Positions 9,615 to 18,946 of a stretch of 64,000 bases of DNA are shown here, piece by piece. Under the pieces are notes generated by a model that saw nothing but the letters and a program-made list of their open reading frames with translations, was not told where the DNA came from and did not search any database. The stretch's first letter is position 1, and each line of letters opens with the position of its first letter. The stretch is from NCBI RefSeq assembly GCF_935822925.1, contig NZ_CAKXZS010000011.1, forward strand, positions 402,308-466,307, read 5' to 3'. This stretch comes from Mesorhizobium ventifaucium (GTDB taxonomy: Bacteria > Pseudomonadota > Alphaproteobacteria > Rhizobiales > Rhizobiaceae). Made by a program: the position numbers and the translations under genes.

Positions 9615-11501
9615 TTAGCCTTTGCCAATCTTTGCCGCCTTGTCCTTGTCGAACCACCACAGCGCTTCGACCGGAAAGCCGAAATCAGGCTTCTGCTCGG
9701 GAAAGCCGAACATGTCCCAATAGGCGACTCGGTGATTCGCGAGATAATATGTTGGAATCCAGTCTAGCCGCGCGCGCAAGACCCGGTCGAGCGCTTTGAG
9801 CGCCGTGACCAGTTCGACCCGGCTCTGCGCCTTGCCGGCTGCCTCGATCAGCGCGTCGACGGCTTTGCTTTCCGTGCCGGGGTAATTGCGCATTCCCGGC
9901 GTTTTCGCCATCCGCGAATCATAGAGTATCTCCAGGCCGTCGGCAGTCGGTGTCGCCCCGATCGACCACGCGAGCAGGGTGAAATCGAAGTCGAAATTGC
10001 TCTGCCGCTGTTCATATTGCGTCGAATCGACCTGCCGGATCGAAGCGTCGATGCCGATCGTTTTCATGTTCTCGGCCCACGGCGAGCAAAGCCGAACGAT
10101 GCCATCGTCCTCGGCCAGCATTTCGACCCGCAGTCGCTCGCCCTTTTCATTGACGACGAAATTGCCCGCCCGCTTCCAGCCGGCTTCGGCAAGCAGTCTC
10201 GAAGCCGCGCGCAGCAGCTTACGGTCGTGGCCCGAACCGTCGGAGACAGGCTGCATCACCGCTTCGCCGAAGGTTTCCGGCGGCAACTCGCCTCGAAACG
10301 GCTCAAGCAGGGCCAATTCCTCGGGCGAGGGCGGGCCCTCGGCCTTGTAATCCGACCGTTCGAAGTTCGATTGCGAGCGCTCGTAGGCGCCGTAAAACAG
10401 AACCCGCTTGGTCCATTCGAAATCGAAGCAATTGGCGATGGCGCGTCTGACGCGCACATCGCGGAATTGCGCACGGCGCTGGTTCAGCGCGACAGCCTGC
10501 ATGGATGGCGTTTTCTCGCCGGGAAATTCGCGTTTGACGACCCTGCCGTCCCTCAGCGCCGGAAAGTCGTAACCGGTGGCCCATACCCGCGAGGTAAATT
10601 CCTCGCGAAAATGCGTGTCCCCCTTCTTCAGGGCTTCAAACGCTGCCTGGCGATTGATGTAAAAGTCGATACGGATGCGGTCGAAATTGTAGAGGCCGCG
10701 GTTCACCGCCAGATCGCTGCCCCAATAGTCGGCGACGCGCTCATATTCGACGGTCTGCCCGGCCGCCACGCGCCCTATTTTGTATGGTCCGGAGCCGAGC
10801 GGCGGTGTCATCGTCGAGGCATCGAATTCGTTGACCGTATAGAAAGCCTTGGACACGATCGGCATGGCGACGACCGTAAGGATATTCTGCGCCGACTGTT
10901 TGCCGTTGAAGGTGAGGTCGACGGTAACCGGATCGACCGCGACCGCTTCCGTCATATGCCGCAACGCCTGGGAAAGGTTCGGGTGGCCCTTGTCCTTGTA
11001 AAGCTTCAATGCGAAGGCGACGTCCTCCGCGGTCAGTGGCGAGCCGTCGTGGAAGCGCGCTTGCGGTCGCAGGTCGAAGCGGAAGCCATTGCGGTCCGGC
11101 GATAAGGTAACGGTTGCGGCAAGCCGGCCATAGAGCGCATCCGGCTCATCGAGTGCGCTTGCCATCAGCGAATCGAAACAGAGTTCGGTGCGCGGCGGCG
11201 ATTCCCCCCTCAACACCACCGAATTCAGGGTGTTGAACGTCAGGAAGCTCTGATTGAAGGTGGAGTTCGGCGGTGCGAAATTCATCTGGCCGCCCTTGGG
11301 CGCGTCCGGATTGACATACTCGAAATGACTGAAACCTGGTGAATATTTGAGATCGCCGAATGCCGACAGGCCGTGCAGCTTGACGCCGGTCGGGATGGCG
11401 GCGAAGGCCCGGCCGGGCAACAAAGCTGCCGCCGTGGCCGCCGCGCCCAGGGCCAGAAAGTCGCGGCGGGCCAGAGGGGCGCGGCGAGGCAGCGCCGCCA
11501 T
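9615..11501 (-). CDS. yejA2: Peptide ABC transporter substrate-binding protein, YejA paralogue with Tat signal
   Basis: 628 residues. The N-terminus has a twin-arginine signal (ARRDFLALGAAATAAALL), so export of a folded protein through Tat is likely. The rest is a family-5 extracellular solute-binding protein: YVNPDAPKGGQ, RPQARFHDGSPLTAEDV, LGSGPYKI, RAIANCFDFEW, WWFDKDK. The start overlaps the upstream paralogue's stop (TGATG), so the two are translated from one message. Two adjacent YejA proteins are also known in Sinorhizobium yej operons. Its partner YejA1 uses an ordinary Sec-type signal. Confidence 0.88.
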   Translation of the reverse strand: MAALPRRAPLARRDFLALGAAATAAALLPGRAFAAIPTGVKLHGLSAFGDLKYSPGFSHFEYVNPDAPKGGQMNFAPPNSTFNQSFLTFNTLNSVVLRGESPPRTELCFDSLMASALDEPDALYGRLAATVTLSPDRNGFRFDLRPQARFHDGSPLTAEDVAFALKLYKDKGHPNLSQALRHMTEAVAVDPVTVDLTFNGKQSAQNILTVVAMPIVSKAFYTVNEFDASTMTPPLGSGPYKIGRVAAGQTVEYERVADYWGSDLAVNRGLYNFDRIRIDFYINRQAAFEALKKGDTHFREEFTSRVWATGYDFPALRDGRVVKREFPGEKTPSMQAVALNQRRAQFRDVRVRRAIANCFDFEWTKRVLFYGAYERSQSNFERSDYKAEGPPSPEELALLEPFRGELPPETFGEAVMQPVSDGSGHDRKLLRAASRLLAEAGWKRAGNFVVNEKGERLRVEMLAEDDGIVRLCSPWAENMKTIGIDASIRQVDSTQYEQRQSNFDFDFTLLAWSIGATPTADGLEILYDSRMAKTPGMRNYPGTESKAVDALIEAAGKAQSRVELVTALKALDRVLRARLDWIPTYYLANHRVAYWDMFGFPEQKPDFGFPVEALWWFDKDKAAKIGKG

Positions 11502-13378
11502 CAATTTCCACTCTTGTATTTTGCCGCCAGCGCCTTTTCCTGGTCCGGGTCGACCCACCAGGAATTCTGGTCGACGCCGCTATAGGCCGGTTGCTTTTGC
11601 GGGATGCCGAACTTGTTCCAGTAGGCTATCCAGACCACCGACCGATGGTGTTGCGGCACGACATAGTAATTCCAAAGCAGCACCCGGTCGAGCGCATGGG
11701 TGGCGGCAACCAGATCGTCGCGGTCGGTGGCAAAGATGACGCGATCGACCAGTGCATCGACGACCGGGTTCTTGATGCCGGCATAGTTGCGGGATCCGGG
11801 CGTGTCGGCGGCCTTGGAGCTCCAGAAGTCGCGCTGCTCGTTGCCAGGCGAATCCGACTGCCCCAACTGCGATATGGTGACGTCGAAGTCGAACTTGTTG
11901 ATGCGGTTGATGTATTGGGTCTGGTCGATCAGCCGCAGCGTGGCGTCGACGCCGATCTTGCGCAGATTGGCGATGTAGGGACTGGAAAGGACCTGGTCGG
12001 TATCGTTCCAGCCGAGGATTTCGAACTTGAAAGGCTCGCCCGTCTTGGCATTGACCATCTTGCCGCCCTTGATCACCCAGCCCGCCTTGGCGAAGAGATC
12101 GACCGCAGTCTTAAGATACTTGCGTTCCGCCTGTGGCGAATCGTAGACCGGCAGCTTGAATTCCTGGGTGAAGACTTCGGGCGGCAGCTTGTCGCGATAT
12201 TGCTCGAGGATTTCCAGCTCCTTGCCTTGCGGCAGGCCGCTCGATGCCAGTTCGGTGCCTTGGAAATAGCTGCTGGTACGGGTGTTGGAACCGAAGAACA
12301 AGGTACGATTCATGGTCTCGAAGTCGAGCGGGTAAATAAGCGCAGCGCGCACCAGACGATCCCCAAACAGCGGACGCCTTGTGTTGAGCATGAAGGCCTG
12401 CATCGGCTCGGGTGAGGCGGTCTTGAATTCCTGCTTGATGACGTCGCCGGCCTGGACTGCCGGGAAATTATAGGCCGTGTTCCAGCGCCTCGAACTGTTT
12501 TCCGGCCTGATGTCATGCAGTCCGCCCTTGGTGAAGGCTTGCCAGGCCGCATTGTCGTCGAGAAAGTAGCTGAAACGCTGCCTGTCGAAATTCTCTCGCC
12601 CGATCTTCACCGGCAGTTGGGCTGCCCAGTAGTCGGGCACGCGCTGCCAGACGATTTCGGTGCCCGGCTTGAAGCTGGTGATCTTGTAGGCGGCGGACCC
12701 CAGCGGCGGCTCCTGTGTCGGCCTGGTGATGTCGCGCTTCTTGCCGTTGGCGTCGGTGCCTTCCCACCAATGCTTCGGCAGCACAACGAGATCGCCGAGG
12801 ATTTTCGGCAACTCCCGGTTGCCCTTCTGGTTGAAATTGAACTCGACTTCGCGATCGGAGATTGCAACCGCATCGGTGACGTTCTCGAAATAGCGGCTGT
12901 ACATCGGGCTGTTGGCCTTCAGCACCTGAAACGACCAGATTACATCGTCGGTGGTGATCGGCTTGCCGTCATGCCACTTGGCCCGCGGATCAAGACGGTA
13001 GGTCGCCGACGAATAGTCGTCCGGATGTTTGTAGGCGTCGGCGATCAGAGGATGGCTGACGCTGCCTTCGTCGGTCGCCTGCTCCATCAGCGTGTCGTAG
13101 AGCAAGCCGCCGCCGAATTGTGCAAAACCGGCTGCCGGCGAACCCTGGACGATATACGGATTGAAGCTGTCGAACGTGCCGAGCACCGCCGAATTCAGCG
13201 TGCCGCCCTTCGGCGCGTCCGAATTGACGTAATCATAGTGCTGGAAGTTGTCGCCATATTTGGATTCGCCGATCAGCGACGAGGTGGTGCGCCATTCGTC
13301 CGCGAAGGCTGCCTGCAGGCCGCCGGCAAAAGCCGCCACAACCAGCATCGATCTGAGAAACGTTCGGCCAACCGTCAT
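11501..13378 (-). CDS. yejA1: Peptide ABC transporter substrate-binding protein YejA
   Basis: 625 residues. Sec-type signal peptide (FLRSMLVVAAFAGGLQAAFA) without a twin arginine. Family-5 solute-binding protein with YVNSDAPKGGTLN, LDPRAKWHDGKPIT, LGSAAYKI, ALIYPLDFETMNRTLFFG and a C-terminal NSWWVDPDQEKAL resembling its neighbour. It is the first gene of the five-gene unit. Expected to deliver oligopeptide-type ligands to YejBE. Start ATG at 13378; AGAGGAGAAGGC lies just upstream on the coding strand. Confidence 0.9.
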   Translation of the reverse strand: MTVGRTFLRSMLVVAAFAGGLQAAFADEWRTTSSLIGESKYGDNFQHYDYVNSDAPKGGTLNSAVLGTFDSFNPYIVQGSPAAGFAQFGGGLLYDTLMEQATDEGSVSHPLIADAYKHPDDYSSATYRLDPRAKWHDGKPITTDDVIWSFQVLKANSPMYSRYFENVTDAVAISDREVEFNFNQKGNRELPKILGDLVVLPKHWWEGTDANGKKRDITRPTQEPPLGSAAYKITSFKPGTEIVWQRVPDYWAAQLPVKIGRENFDRQRFSYFLDDNAAWQAFTKGGLHDIRPENSSRRWNTAYNFPAVQAGDVIKQEFKTASPEPMQAFMLNTRRPLFGDRLVRAALIYPLDFETMNRTLFFGSNTRTSSYFQGTELASSGLPQGKELEILEQYRDKLPPEVFTQEFKLPVYDSPQAERKYLKTAVDLFAKAGWVIKGGKMVNAKTGEPFKFEILGWNDTDQVLSSPYIANLRKIGVDATLRLIDQTQYINRINKFDFDVTISQLGQSDSPGNEQRDFWSSKAADTPGSRNYAGIKNPVVDALVDRVIFATDRDDLVAATHALDRVLLWNYYVVPQHHRSVVWIAYWNKFGIPQKQPAYSGVDQNSWWVDPDQEKALAAKYKSGN

Positions 13379-13481
13379 GCCTTCTCCTCTGTGCGATAGC
13401 TGTTAGCGGACAATCTAGATCATTTGACGCTCATGAAAACCGCGACAGGCCGGCTTTGTCGCCGCACATGCGCTTTTCCCA

Positions 13482-13514
13482 TTGAAAAAGCCGGGCTGAA
13501 CCCGGCTTTTTCAA
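13482..13514. terminator. Bidirectional intrinsic terminator downstream of cycM
   Basis: A perfect 14-bp stem (TTGAAAAAGCCGGG with its reverse complement) and a 5-base loop, with an A-run on one side and a T-run on the other. It lies 24 bases past the cycM stop in the direction of cycM transcription and would stop it before the yej promoter region. Confidence 0.85.
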
Positions 13515-13537
13515 GGAATGCTTCGATTACAATTGCG

Positions 13538-14242
13538 TTATTGCGCCGGTGCTGGTGCGGGAGCGGCAGGGGCCGGTGCCGGTGCCGGTGCGGGAGCAGC
13601 AGGGGCTGGTGCCGGAGGGGCGGCCGGTGCTTCGCCCTCTGCCGACTTGGCCGGCGCCGCGCCTTCGGCGGGTGCAGCCGCCGAAGCGCCCGGTGTCGGC
13701 AGCGGCTTCGGATTGTCCGACAGTGTGCGCAGATAGGCGATGACGTTGGCGCGGTCCTCGTCCTTCGGCAGGCCGGCGAAGCCCATCGCCGTGCCCTTCA
13801 CCAGCTTCTTCGGCGAAAGCAGAAAATGGTTGAGGTGGTCGTAGGTCCATTTTTCGGCGCCGCCCTTGGAAAACTCTTTCATGCCGGCCGAATAAGCGAA
13901 GCCCCCATGCTCGGCGATGGGACGGTCGATGATGTCCCACAGATCGGGGCCGACCTTGTTCGGCCCGCCCTTCTCGCCGGAGTGGCAGGCCTGGCACTTC
14001 TTGAACACGGCCGCACCCGCCTCGACATTGGCGTTGGGCAGGAGGTCGGCGATCGGCTTGGCTTCTGCAGCGGGGGCCGCCGGGCCGCCCTCGGCAGGCT
14101 CCTCGGTCGCCTCGATGGCGTAGCCGGGCTTTTCCGGTGCGGGGGAGGCGAACAGCGCGTCGGATATGATGCCGACCGAGAAGACGACGAACACGGTTCC
14201 GAGCAGGCCGCCGATCAGCTTGTTGATTTCGAAAGAGTCCAT
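13538..14242 (-). CDS. cycM: Membrane-anchored cytochrome c (CycM type) with Ala/Pro-rich tail
   Basis: 234 residues from the ATG at 14242, which has AGGGAG upstream; the longer frame to 14308 lacks a comparable site. An uncleaved N-terminal helix (LIGGLLGTVFVVFSVGIISDALF) anchors it. An acidic linker leads to one class I cytochrome c domain with heme site CQACH and an axial Met probably in the KGTAMGF segment. CycM-type cytochromes carry electrons from the bc1 complex to aa3 oxidase. After the heme domain it carries an extra 60-residue tail ending in a regular APAPAPAAP repeat, which is unusual. Divergent from kdsB. Confidence 0.88.
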   Translation of the reverse strand: MDSFEINKLIGGLLGTVFVVFSVGIISDALFASPAPEKPGYAIEATEEPAEGGPAAPAAEAKPIADLLPNANVEAGAAVFKKCQACHSGEKGGPNKVGPDLWDIIDRPIAEHGGFAYSAGMKEFSKGGAEKWTYDHLNHFLLSPKKLVKGTAMGFAGLPKDEDRANVIAYLRTLSDNPKPLPTPGASAAAPAEGAAPAKSAEGEAPAAPPAPAPAAPAPAPAPAPAAPAPAPAQ

Positions 14243-14435
14243 ACGCCCCAGGCTCCCTTTTCCGGCGGACCGATCTGTCCACTCCGTCCGTCGGTAATCG
14301 TGAACCACCCCGCGAGGCAGTCAAATCGGGCGGAAACTAGGTCTTTTGCTCTGGCGTTGCAACACCTATAAGGGCGCTTCCAGTGAGACCTTTTGCCACT
14401 TTTCCCTTCCTCTTTTTCGGATGCTTCATCACCCG

Positions 14436-15164
14436 ATGTCCACGCTCATCCTCATCCCGGCCCGCATGGCCTCGACCCGCCTGCCGGGCAAGCCGCTGGC
14501 CGACATCGCCGGCGTTCCGATGATCGTCCATGTCGCTCGCCGCGCCGCCGAGGCCGGGCTCGGCCGGGTGGTGGTCGCCACCGATACTGACAGCGTGGCG
14601 GAGGCGGTGCGCACGCACGGTTTCGAGGCGGTGATGACGCGCGTCGACCACGAATCGGGCTCCGACCGCATTTTCGAGGCGCTGGCCACACTGGATCCCG
14701 GGCGCAAGGTCGAAACGATAGTAAACGTGCAGGGCGACCTGCCGACCATCGATCCCGACATCATCAAGGCTGCACTGAAGCCTTTCGAGGATGCGACGGT
14801 CGGCATCGCCACGCTCGGCATCGAGATCGTCCGCGACGAGGAAAAGACCAATCCGAATGTCGTCAAGATCGTCGGCTCGCCGCTGTCGGAGACACGGCTG
14901 CGGGCACTCTATTTCACCCGCGCCACGGCACCCTGGGGCGATGGGCCGCTCTATCATCACATCGGCCTCTATGCCTATCGCCGCTCGGCGCTCGAGCGCT
15001 TTGTCGCGCTGAAGCCGTCGCCGCTGGAACGGCGCGAGAAGCTCGAGCAGTTGCGGGCGCTGGAGGCCGGCATGCGCATCGATGCCGAGATCGTAAAGTC
15101 GGCGCCGTTCGGCGTCGACACGCCGGACGATCTCGAACGCGCCAGAACCGTCCTTTCAAGCTGA
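14436..15164 (+). CDS. kdsB: 3-deoxy-manno-octulosonate (Kdo) cytidylyltransferase
   Basis: 242 residues. Activates Kdo with CTP to CMP-Kdo for lipopolysaccharide core synthesis in the cytoplasm. The N-terminal nucleotide-binding motif [20 protein letters not shown] and the later [10 protein letters not shown] and HIGLYAYRR match KdsB throughout, and the length is standard. I chose ATG 14436 ([10 protein letters not shown]), where family similarity begins; an in-frame ATG at 14421 is an alternative. pheA follows after 28 bases on the same strand. Confidence 0.93.
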   Translation: MSTLILIPARMASTRLPGKPLADIAGVPMIVHVARRAAEAGLGRVVVATDTDSVAEAVRTHGFEAVMTRVDHESGSDRIFEALATLDPGRKVETIVNVQGDLPTIDPDIIKAALKPFEDATVGIATLGIEIVRDEEKTNPNVVKIVGSPLSETRLRALYFTRATAPWGDGPLYHHIGLYAYRRSALERFVALKPSPLERREKLEQLRALEAGMRIDAEIVKSAPFGVDTPDDLERARTVLSS

Positions 15165-15192
15165 GACATCTGGTCAACCTGAGACATTTGGC

Positions 15193-16056
15193 ATGCCTGA
15201 GAAAACCAACAGAATAGCCTTCCAGGGCGAGCCGGGCGCCAATTCCGACACCGCCTGCCGCAACATGTTCCCTGATATGGAGCCGTTGCCGTGCCCGACC
15301 TTCGAGGATGCTTTCAACGCAGTCGAGACTGGCAAGGCCGACCTCGCCATGATCCCGATCGAGAACACCATTGCCGGGCGCGTCGCCGACATACATCATC
15401 TTCTGCCGGAATCGAAGCTGCACATCGTCGGCGAATATTTCCTGCCGATCCATTTCCAGCTGATGGTTCTGCCGGGCGTCAGGCGCCACGAGATCAGAAC
15501 CGTGCACAGCCACATCCATGCGCTCGGCCAGTGCCGCAGGTATATCCGCAAGAACGGCTGGAAGCCGGTGGTCGCCGGCGACACGGCGGGCGCCGCCAAG
15601 CTGGTCGCCGAGCTGAAGGACCACACCATGGCGGCGCTGGCGCCGGCTCTGGCCGCGACGCTCTACGGACTCGACATCATCGAGGAGAATGTCGAGGACA
15701 CCGACAGCAACGTCACCCGCTTCGTCGTGCTGACCAGGAACAGGCAGTGGGCCGAACGTCCCTCGGCTGACGCCAGGATGATGACGACGTTCATCTTCCG
15801 CGTCCGCAACGTGCCGGCCGCGCTCTACAAGGCGATGGGCGGCTTCGCCACCAACGGCATCAACATGACCAAGCTCGAGAGCTACCAGCTCGGCGCATTC
15901 ACCGCGACCCTGTTCTATGCCGATATCGAGGGCCATCCCGACGATCCGCTGGTCAAGCTGGCGCTCGACGAGTTGGCCTTCTTCTCGCGCGAAATGCGGA
16001 TTCTGGGCGTCTACCCGGCCAGCCAGTCGCGCGAGCAATGGAAGGTAGCGGACTAG
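15193..16056 (+). CDS. pheA: Prephenate dehydratase
   Basis: 287 residues. Converts prephenate to phenylpyruvate in phenylalanine synthesis. Monofunctional: there is no chorismate mutase domain. N-terminal catalytic domain with FQGEPGANSDTA, IPIENTIAGRV and the EDTDSNVTRFVVL block (the Thr-Arg-Phe is the active-site signature). A C-terminal ACT domain from about residue 195 (TTFIFRVRNVPAALYKAMGG, LESYQLG) gives feedback inhibition by Phe. Probably co-transcribed with kdsB. Confidence 0.93.
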   Translation: MPEKTNRIAFQGEPGANSDTACRNMFPDMEPLPCPTFEDAFNAVETGKADLAMIPIENTIAGRVADIHHLLPESKLHIVGEYFLPIHFQLMVLPGVRRHEIRTVHSHIHALGQCRRYIRKNGWKPVVAGDTAGAAKLVAELKDHTMAALAPALAATLYGLDIIEENVEDTDSNVTRFVVLTRNRQWAERPSADARMMTTFIFRVRNVPAALYKAMGGFATNGINMTKLESYQLGAFTATLFYADIEGHPDDPLVKLALDELAFFSREMRILGVYPASQSREQWKVAD

Positions 16057-16100
16057 CTCAGCGCCTTGCCAGGTGACGAGCATCGGGCGACATTCCTGCG

Positions 16101-16904
16101 ATGTGGCTTTTGAAACTGATGCTCGCGGTCGCTGGATTGTATGCGGTGATTGTCGCCGTCGTGTATGCGCTTCAATCCTGGCTGATTTTTCCGGCCGGCC
16201 TTGCGGCGTTCGGACCCGATCTGCCGGCCGGGGCCCGCCATGTCGAACTGGCGACGGAGGATGGCGAGCGCGTTGTCCTGGTCCGCCTGCCGGCAAGGCA
16301 GGCGCCGGCCGAGCCACGCCCGCTGCTGCTGGGCTTCGCCGGCAATGCCTGGAACGCCGACGCACTTGCCCTGATGCTGCACCAGCTATTTCCCGAACAT
16401 GAGGTCGCTGCGCTGCACTACCGCGGCTATGCGCCGAGCAGCGGAAGCCCGTCGGCCGCCGCCCTGTTCGAGGACGCCCGACGCGCCCATGACAAGCTGG
16501 CCAGCGACGCCAAAGCCGGCATCGTCGCCATCGGCCTTAGCATCGGCGCTGCGGTTGCGGCCGATCTGGCGACGGCCCGGCCCCTGCGTGGCATCGTCAT
16601 GGTGACGCCCTTCGATTCGCTGAAAGAACTCGCCGCTCACCACTATCCCTGGCTGCCGGTGCGGCTCTTGCTGCGGCACCGCATGGAAGCTGCAGGATCT
16701 CTGCGCGACCTCGATGTGCCGACGGCTGTCATCACCGCCGAGAACGACACCATCGTACCTGCGGCGCGTTCGGCGCCTCTGCGCGAGGCTGCCCGTGACC
16801 TGCGCAGCCACATCGCCATAGCGGCTGGCCACAACGACCTCTATGGCCATCCCGACTTCGCTGGCGCGCTACGCGCCTCCGTCGCGGCGGTCATGCGCGA
16901 TTGA
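16101..16904 (+). CDS. Alpha/beta hydrolase with N-terminal membrane helix
   Basis: 267 residues. An N-terminal helix (LKLMLAVAGLYAVIVAVVYAL) probably anchors it to the membrane with the domain outside. The hydrolase domain carries a nucleophile elbow GLSIG (Ser near residue 144), an acid candidate in ITAENDTIVP and a His in AAGHNDLYGH. It resembles the BEM46/YfhR-like group with the motif GFAGNAWN. Substrate unknown. It lies 44 bases after pheA on the same strand. Confidence 0.8.
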   Translation: MWLLKLMLAVAGLYAVIVAVVYALQSWLIFPAGLAAFGPDLPAGARHVELATEDGERVVLVRLPARQAPAEPRPLLLGFAGNAWNADALALMLHQLFPEHEVAALHYRGYAPSSGSPSAAALFEDARRAHDKLASDAKAGIVAIGLSIGAAVAADLATARPLRGIVMVTPFDSLKELAAHHYPWLPVRLLLRHRMEAAGSLRDLDVPTAVITAENDTIVPAARSAPLREAARDLRSHIAIAAGHNDLYGHPDFAGALRASVAAVMRD

Positions 16905-16995
16905 AAAGCAGTTCCCAGATGTCGGAATTCCGGCGCGACATTCGTCCTTTGCTTGCCACAGTCGAAGAAAGGACACGACGAGATGAGGCCTCCCA

Positions 16996-17646
16996 ATGAT
17001 CCCCACCATCACCGCCTTTGAACGGTCGCCCGATCGCGGCAGGGGACTGGCGCGCGACATGCGCGTTCGCTGGGCGCTTGAAGAAGCCGGCCAGCCGTAC
17101 AAGGTCCGCCTTGTTTCGTTCAGTGGAATGAAGAAACCCGCGCATCGAGCGCTTCATCCTTTCGGGCAGATTCCGACCTATGAGGAAGGCGATCTCGCGC
17201 TGTTCGAGTCGGGGGCCATCGTGTTCCATATCGCCGAGCGCCATGCTGGCCTGCTGCCAGACGATGCGAATGCCCGGGCGCGCGCGATCTCATGGATGTT
17301 TGCCGCGCTCAACACCGTGGAGCCGCCGATCCTTGAACGCCAAACCGCCGTGCTCCTGGAGCGCGACGAGACCTGGCACGAACAGCGCCTGCCTATGGTC
17401 GAGGATCGCATCCGTGACCGGCTGGGCGAACTTTCCGGTCGGCTTGGCGATGCCGACTGGCTCGATGGTGCGTTCAGCGCCGGGGACCTGATGATGGTGC
17501 ACGTGCTGCTAAGGTTGAGCGGGTCGGGTATACTGGACGAATATCCGAACCTCTCCGCCTATGTCGCCCGCGGCGAAGCCCGGCCCGCCTACAAGCGTGC
17601 TTTCGCCGCTCAATTGGCGGTTTTCACAGGCGAGTCACCAACCTAA
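16996..17646 (+). CDS. Glutathione S-transferase family protein
   Basis: 216 residues. N-terminal thioredoxin-like domain with the cis-Pro block FGQIPTYEEGD and the glutathione-contact ESGAI segment (LFESGAIVFHIAERH). The C-terminal helical domain contains DWLDGAFSAGDLMMVHVLLR. Substrate is not predictable. Its stop overlaps the stop of the convergent Dabb gene by three bases (17643-17646). Confidence 0.85.
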   Translation: MIPTITAFERSPDRGRGLARDMRVRWALEEAGQPYKVRLVSFSGMKKPAHRALHPFGQIPTYEEGDLALFESGAIVFHIAERHAGLLPDDANARARAISWMFAALNTVEPPILERQTAVLLERDETWHEQRLPMVEDRIRDRLGELSGRLGDADWLDGAFSAGDLMMVHVLLRLSGSGILDEYPNLSAYVARGEARPAYKRAFAAQLAVFTGESPT

Positions 17647-17936
17647 CTCAGCGGCGCGTAGTCGATCTCCAAAAACGCCGCTACCTCCGGAATCCAGCGG
17701 TCGCGGACGAAGGCGACGTGATCGGGATGGTCGTTATAGCGGGAATAGGCGGCCTGGTCGGCGAACTCCATCGAGAAGCCAAAACGATAATCGTTCTTCG
17801 GGCTGACCTGCCGCAACTGCTCGAAGTTCTCGACGCCCGGTATCGCCGCCAGTATTTTGGCGTCTGCCAGAAATTTTGCCTCCTCGGCCGAGCTCTCTTT
17901 GTGCTTCAGCCTGAACACCACTGTATGACGGATCAT
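17643..17936 (-). CDS. Dabb family (stress-responsive alpha/beta barrel) protein
   Basis: 97 residues, the normal length for this family. MIRHTVVFRLK at the N-terminus and the YRFGFSMEFADQAAYSRYND and HPDHVAFV blocks are typical of Dabb dimeric ferredoxin-like barrels. Function in bacteria is mostly unknown. It follows nudC by 9 bases and is probably in the same transcript. Confidence 0.82.
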   Translation of the reverse strand: MIRHTVVFRLKHKESSAEEAKFLADAKILAAIPGVENFEQLRQVSPKNDYRFGFSMEFADQAAYSRYNDHPDHVAFVRDRWIPEVAAFLEIDYAPLS

Positions 17937-17945
17937 TTCGCTCCC

Positions 17946-18896
17946 CTATGAGTCTTGCGCGCTGTCGGCCCAGGCGCGGATGAGGTTGTAGGCGATCGCC
18001 CCCTTCGGCGGCGTGACCAGGCCGCCCGGATGCTCGCGAGCCAGCATTAAGAGCACCTCGTCGCGAAAGAACCAGCGGCAGTCCTCCAGCTCGTTGAGGT
18101 CGGCCTGGATGTCCTCGTTGAGCGGCTCGCCGAAGCAGCCGATCATCAGCGAATAGGGAAACGGCCAGGGTTGGCTGGCGTGATAGACGACGCGGCCAAG
18201 CCGGATGCCGGCCTCCTCCAGCGTTTCGCGGCGCACCGCCGCTTCGATCGTCTCGCCCGGTTCGATGAAGCCGGCAAGCGCCGAATACATGCCGGGCGCG
18301 AAATGCCGGCCGCGGCCGAGCAGGCATTTTTCACGAGTCGCCGTCAGCATGATCGCCACCGGGTCGGTGCGCGGAAAATGCTCGGTGGCGCAGGCCGGGC
18401 AAAGCCGCTTGTAGCCGCCGGCCCGCATCGCGGCTTCAGCGCCGCATTTGCTGCAGAAGCGGTGGCTGGCATGCCAGGCGAGCAGCGCTGCTCCTTGCGC
18501 CATCGCGCCGGCCGCCGCCTCGTCGATCAGCCCCTGCATATAGACCGAGCGATAGTCGATGGCCTTGATGGTTTCTGGCAGCTGTTCGGGGTCGCTGCCG
18601 GCCGGCACCGCGAGCACCGGGCCGCTGTCGGAAAAACCGAGCAGGACGCCACGGTCGAGCGACACCTTGAGCGGCTGGCTTTCCTCGGCGCTGAACCAGG
18701 GGTCGAAGCCGCCACCGCCGAGCTTGAGGTAGAGCCGCCCGCCATGCATCAGCAAAAGCCTGACCGAGGGGTCGGCGAGCGCCTTTTCGACGGAATCGTC
18801 GGCCCGGTTTTCCGATTGCCGGTCGATCCTATTGCCGGCGAAGCCGACGAACTGGCTCGGCTCGCGCAAGGGCGCGTCAAACAGGCGGAAGCTCAT
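17946..18896 (-). CDS. nudC: NADH pyrophosphatase / NAD-RNA decapping Nudix hydrolase
   Basis: 316 residues. Zinc ribbon with two Cys pairs (FCSKCGAEA and LCPACATEH), followed by the Nudix box (GFIEPGETIEAAVRRETLEE and on), and the NudC-specific SQPWPFPYSLMIGC motif just after. Hydrolyses NADH and can remove NAD caps from RNA in the family. The N-terminal domain is present at full length. It is preceded by the HIT gene after 50 bases; that spacer contains a perfect 14-bp tandem duplication. Confidence 0.92.
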   Translation of the reverse strand: MSFRLFDAPLREPSQFVGFAGNRIDRQSENRADDSVEKALADPSVRLLLMHGGRLYLKLGGGGFDPWFSAEESQPLKVSLDRGVLLGFSDSGPVLAVPAGSDPEQLPETIKAIDYRSVYMQGLIDEAAAGAMAQGAALLAWHASHRFCSKCGAEAAMRAGGYKRLCPACATEHFPRTDPVAIMLTATREKCLLGRGRHFAPGMYSALAGFIEPGETIEAAVRRETLEEAGIRLGRVVYHASQPWPFPYSLMIGCFGEPLNEDIQADLNELEDCRWFFRDEVLLMLAREHPGGLVTPPKGAIAYNLIRAWADSAQDS

Positions 18897-18900
18897 CGGA

Positions 18901-18928
18901 GACTCAAGGTTCAGGACTCAAGGTTCAG
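18901..18928. repeat. Perfect 14-bp tandem duplication
   Basis: GACTCAAGGTTCAG occurs twice head to tail in the spacer between the HIT gene and nudC, directly upstream of the nudC start on its coding strand. Confidence 0.9.
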
Positions 18929-18946
18929 GATGGACACGGGACAGGC

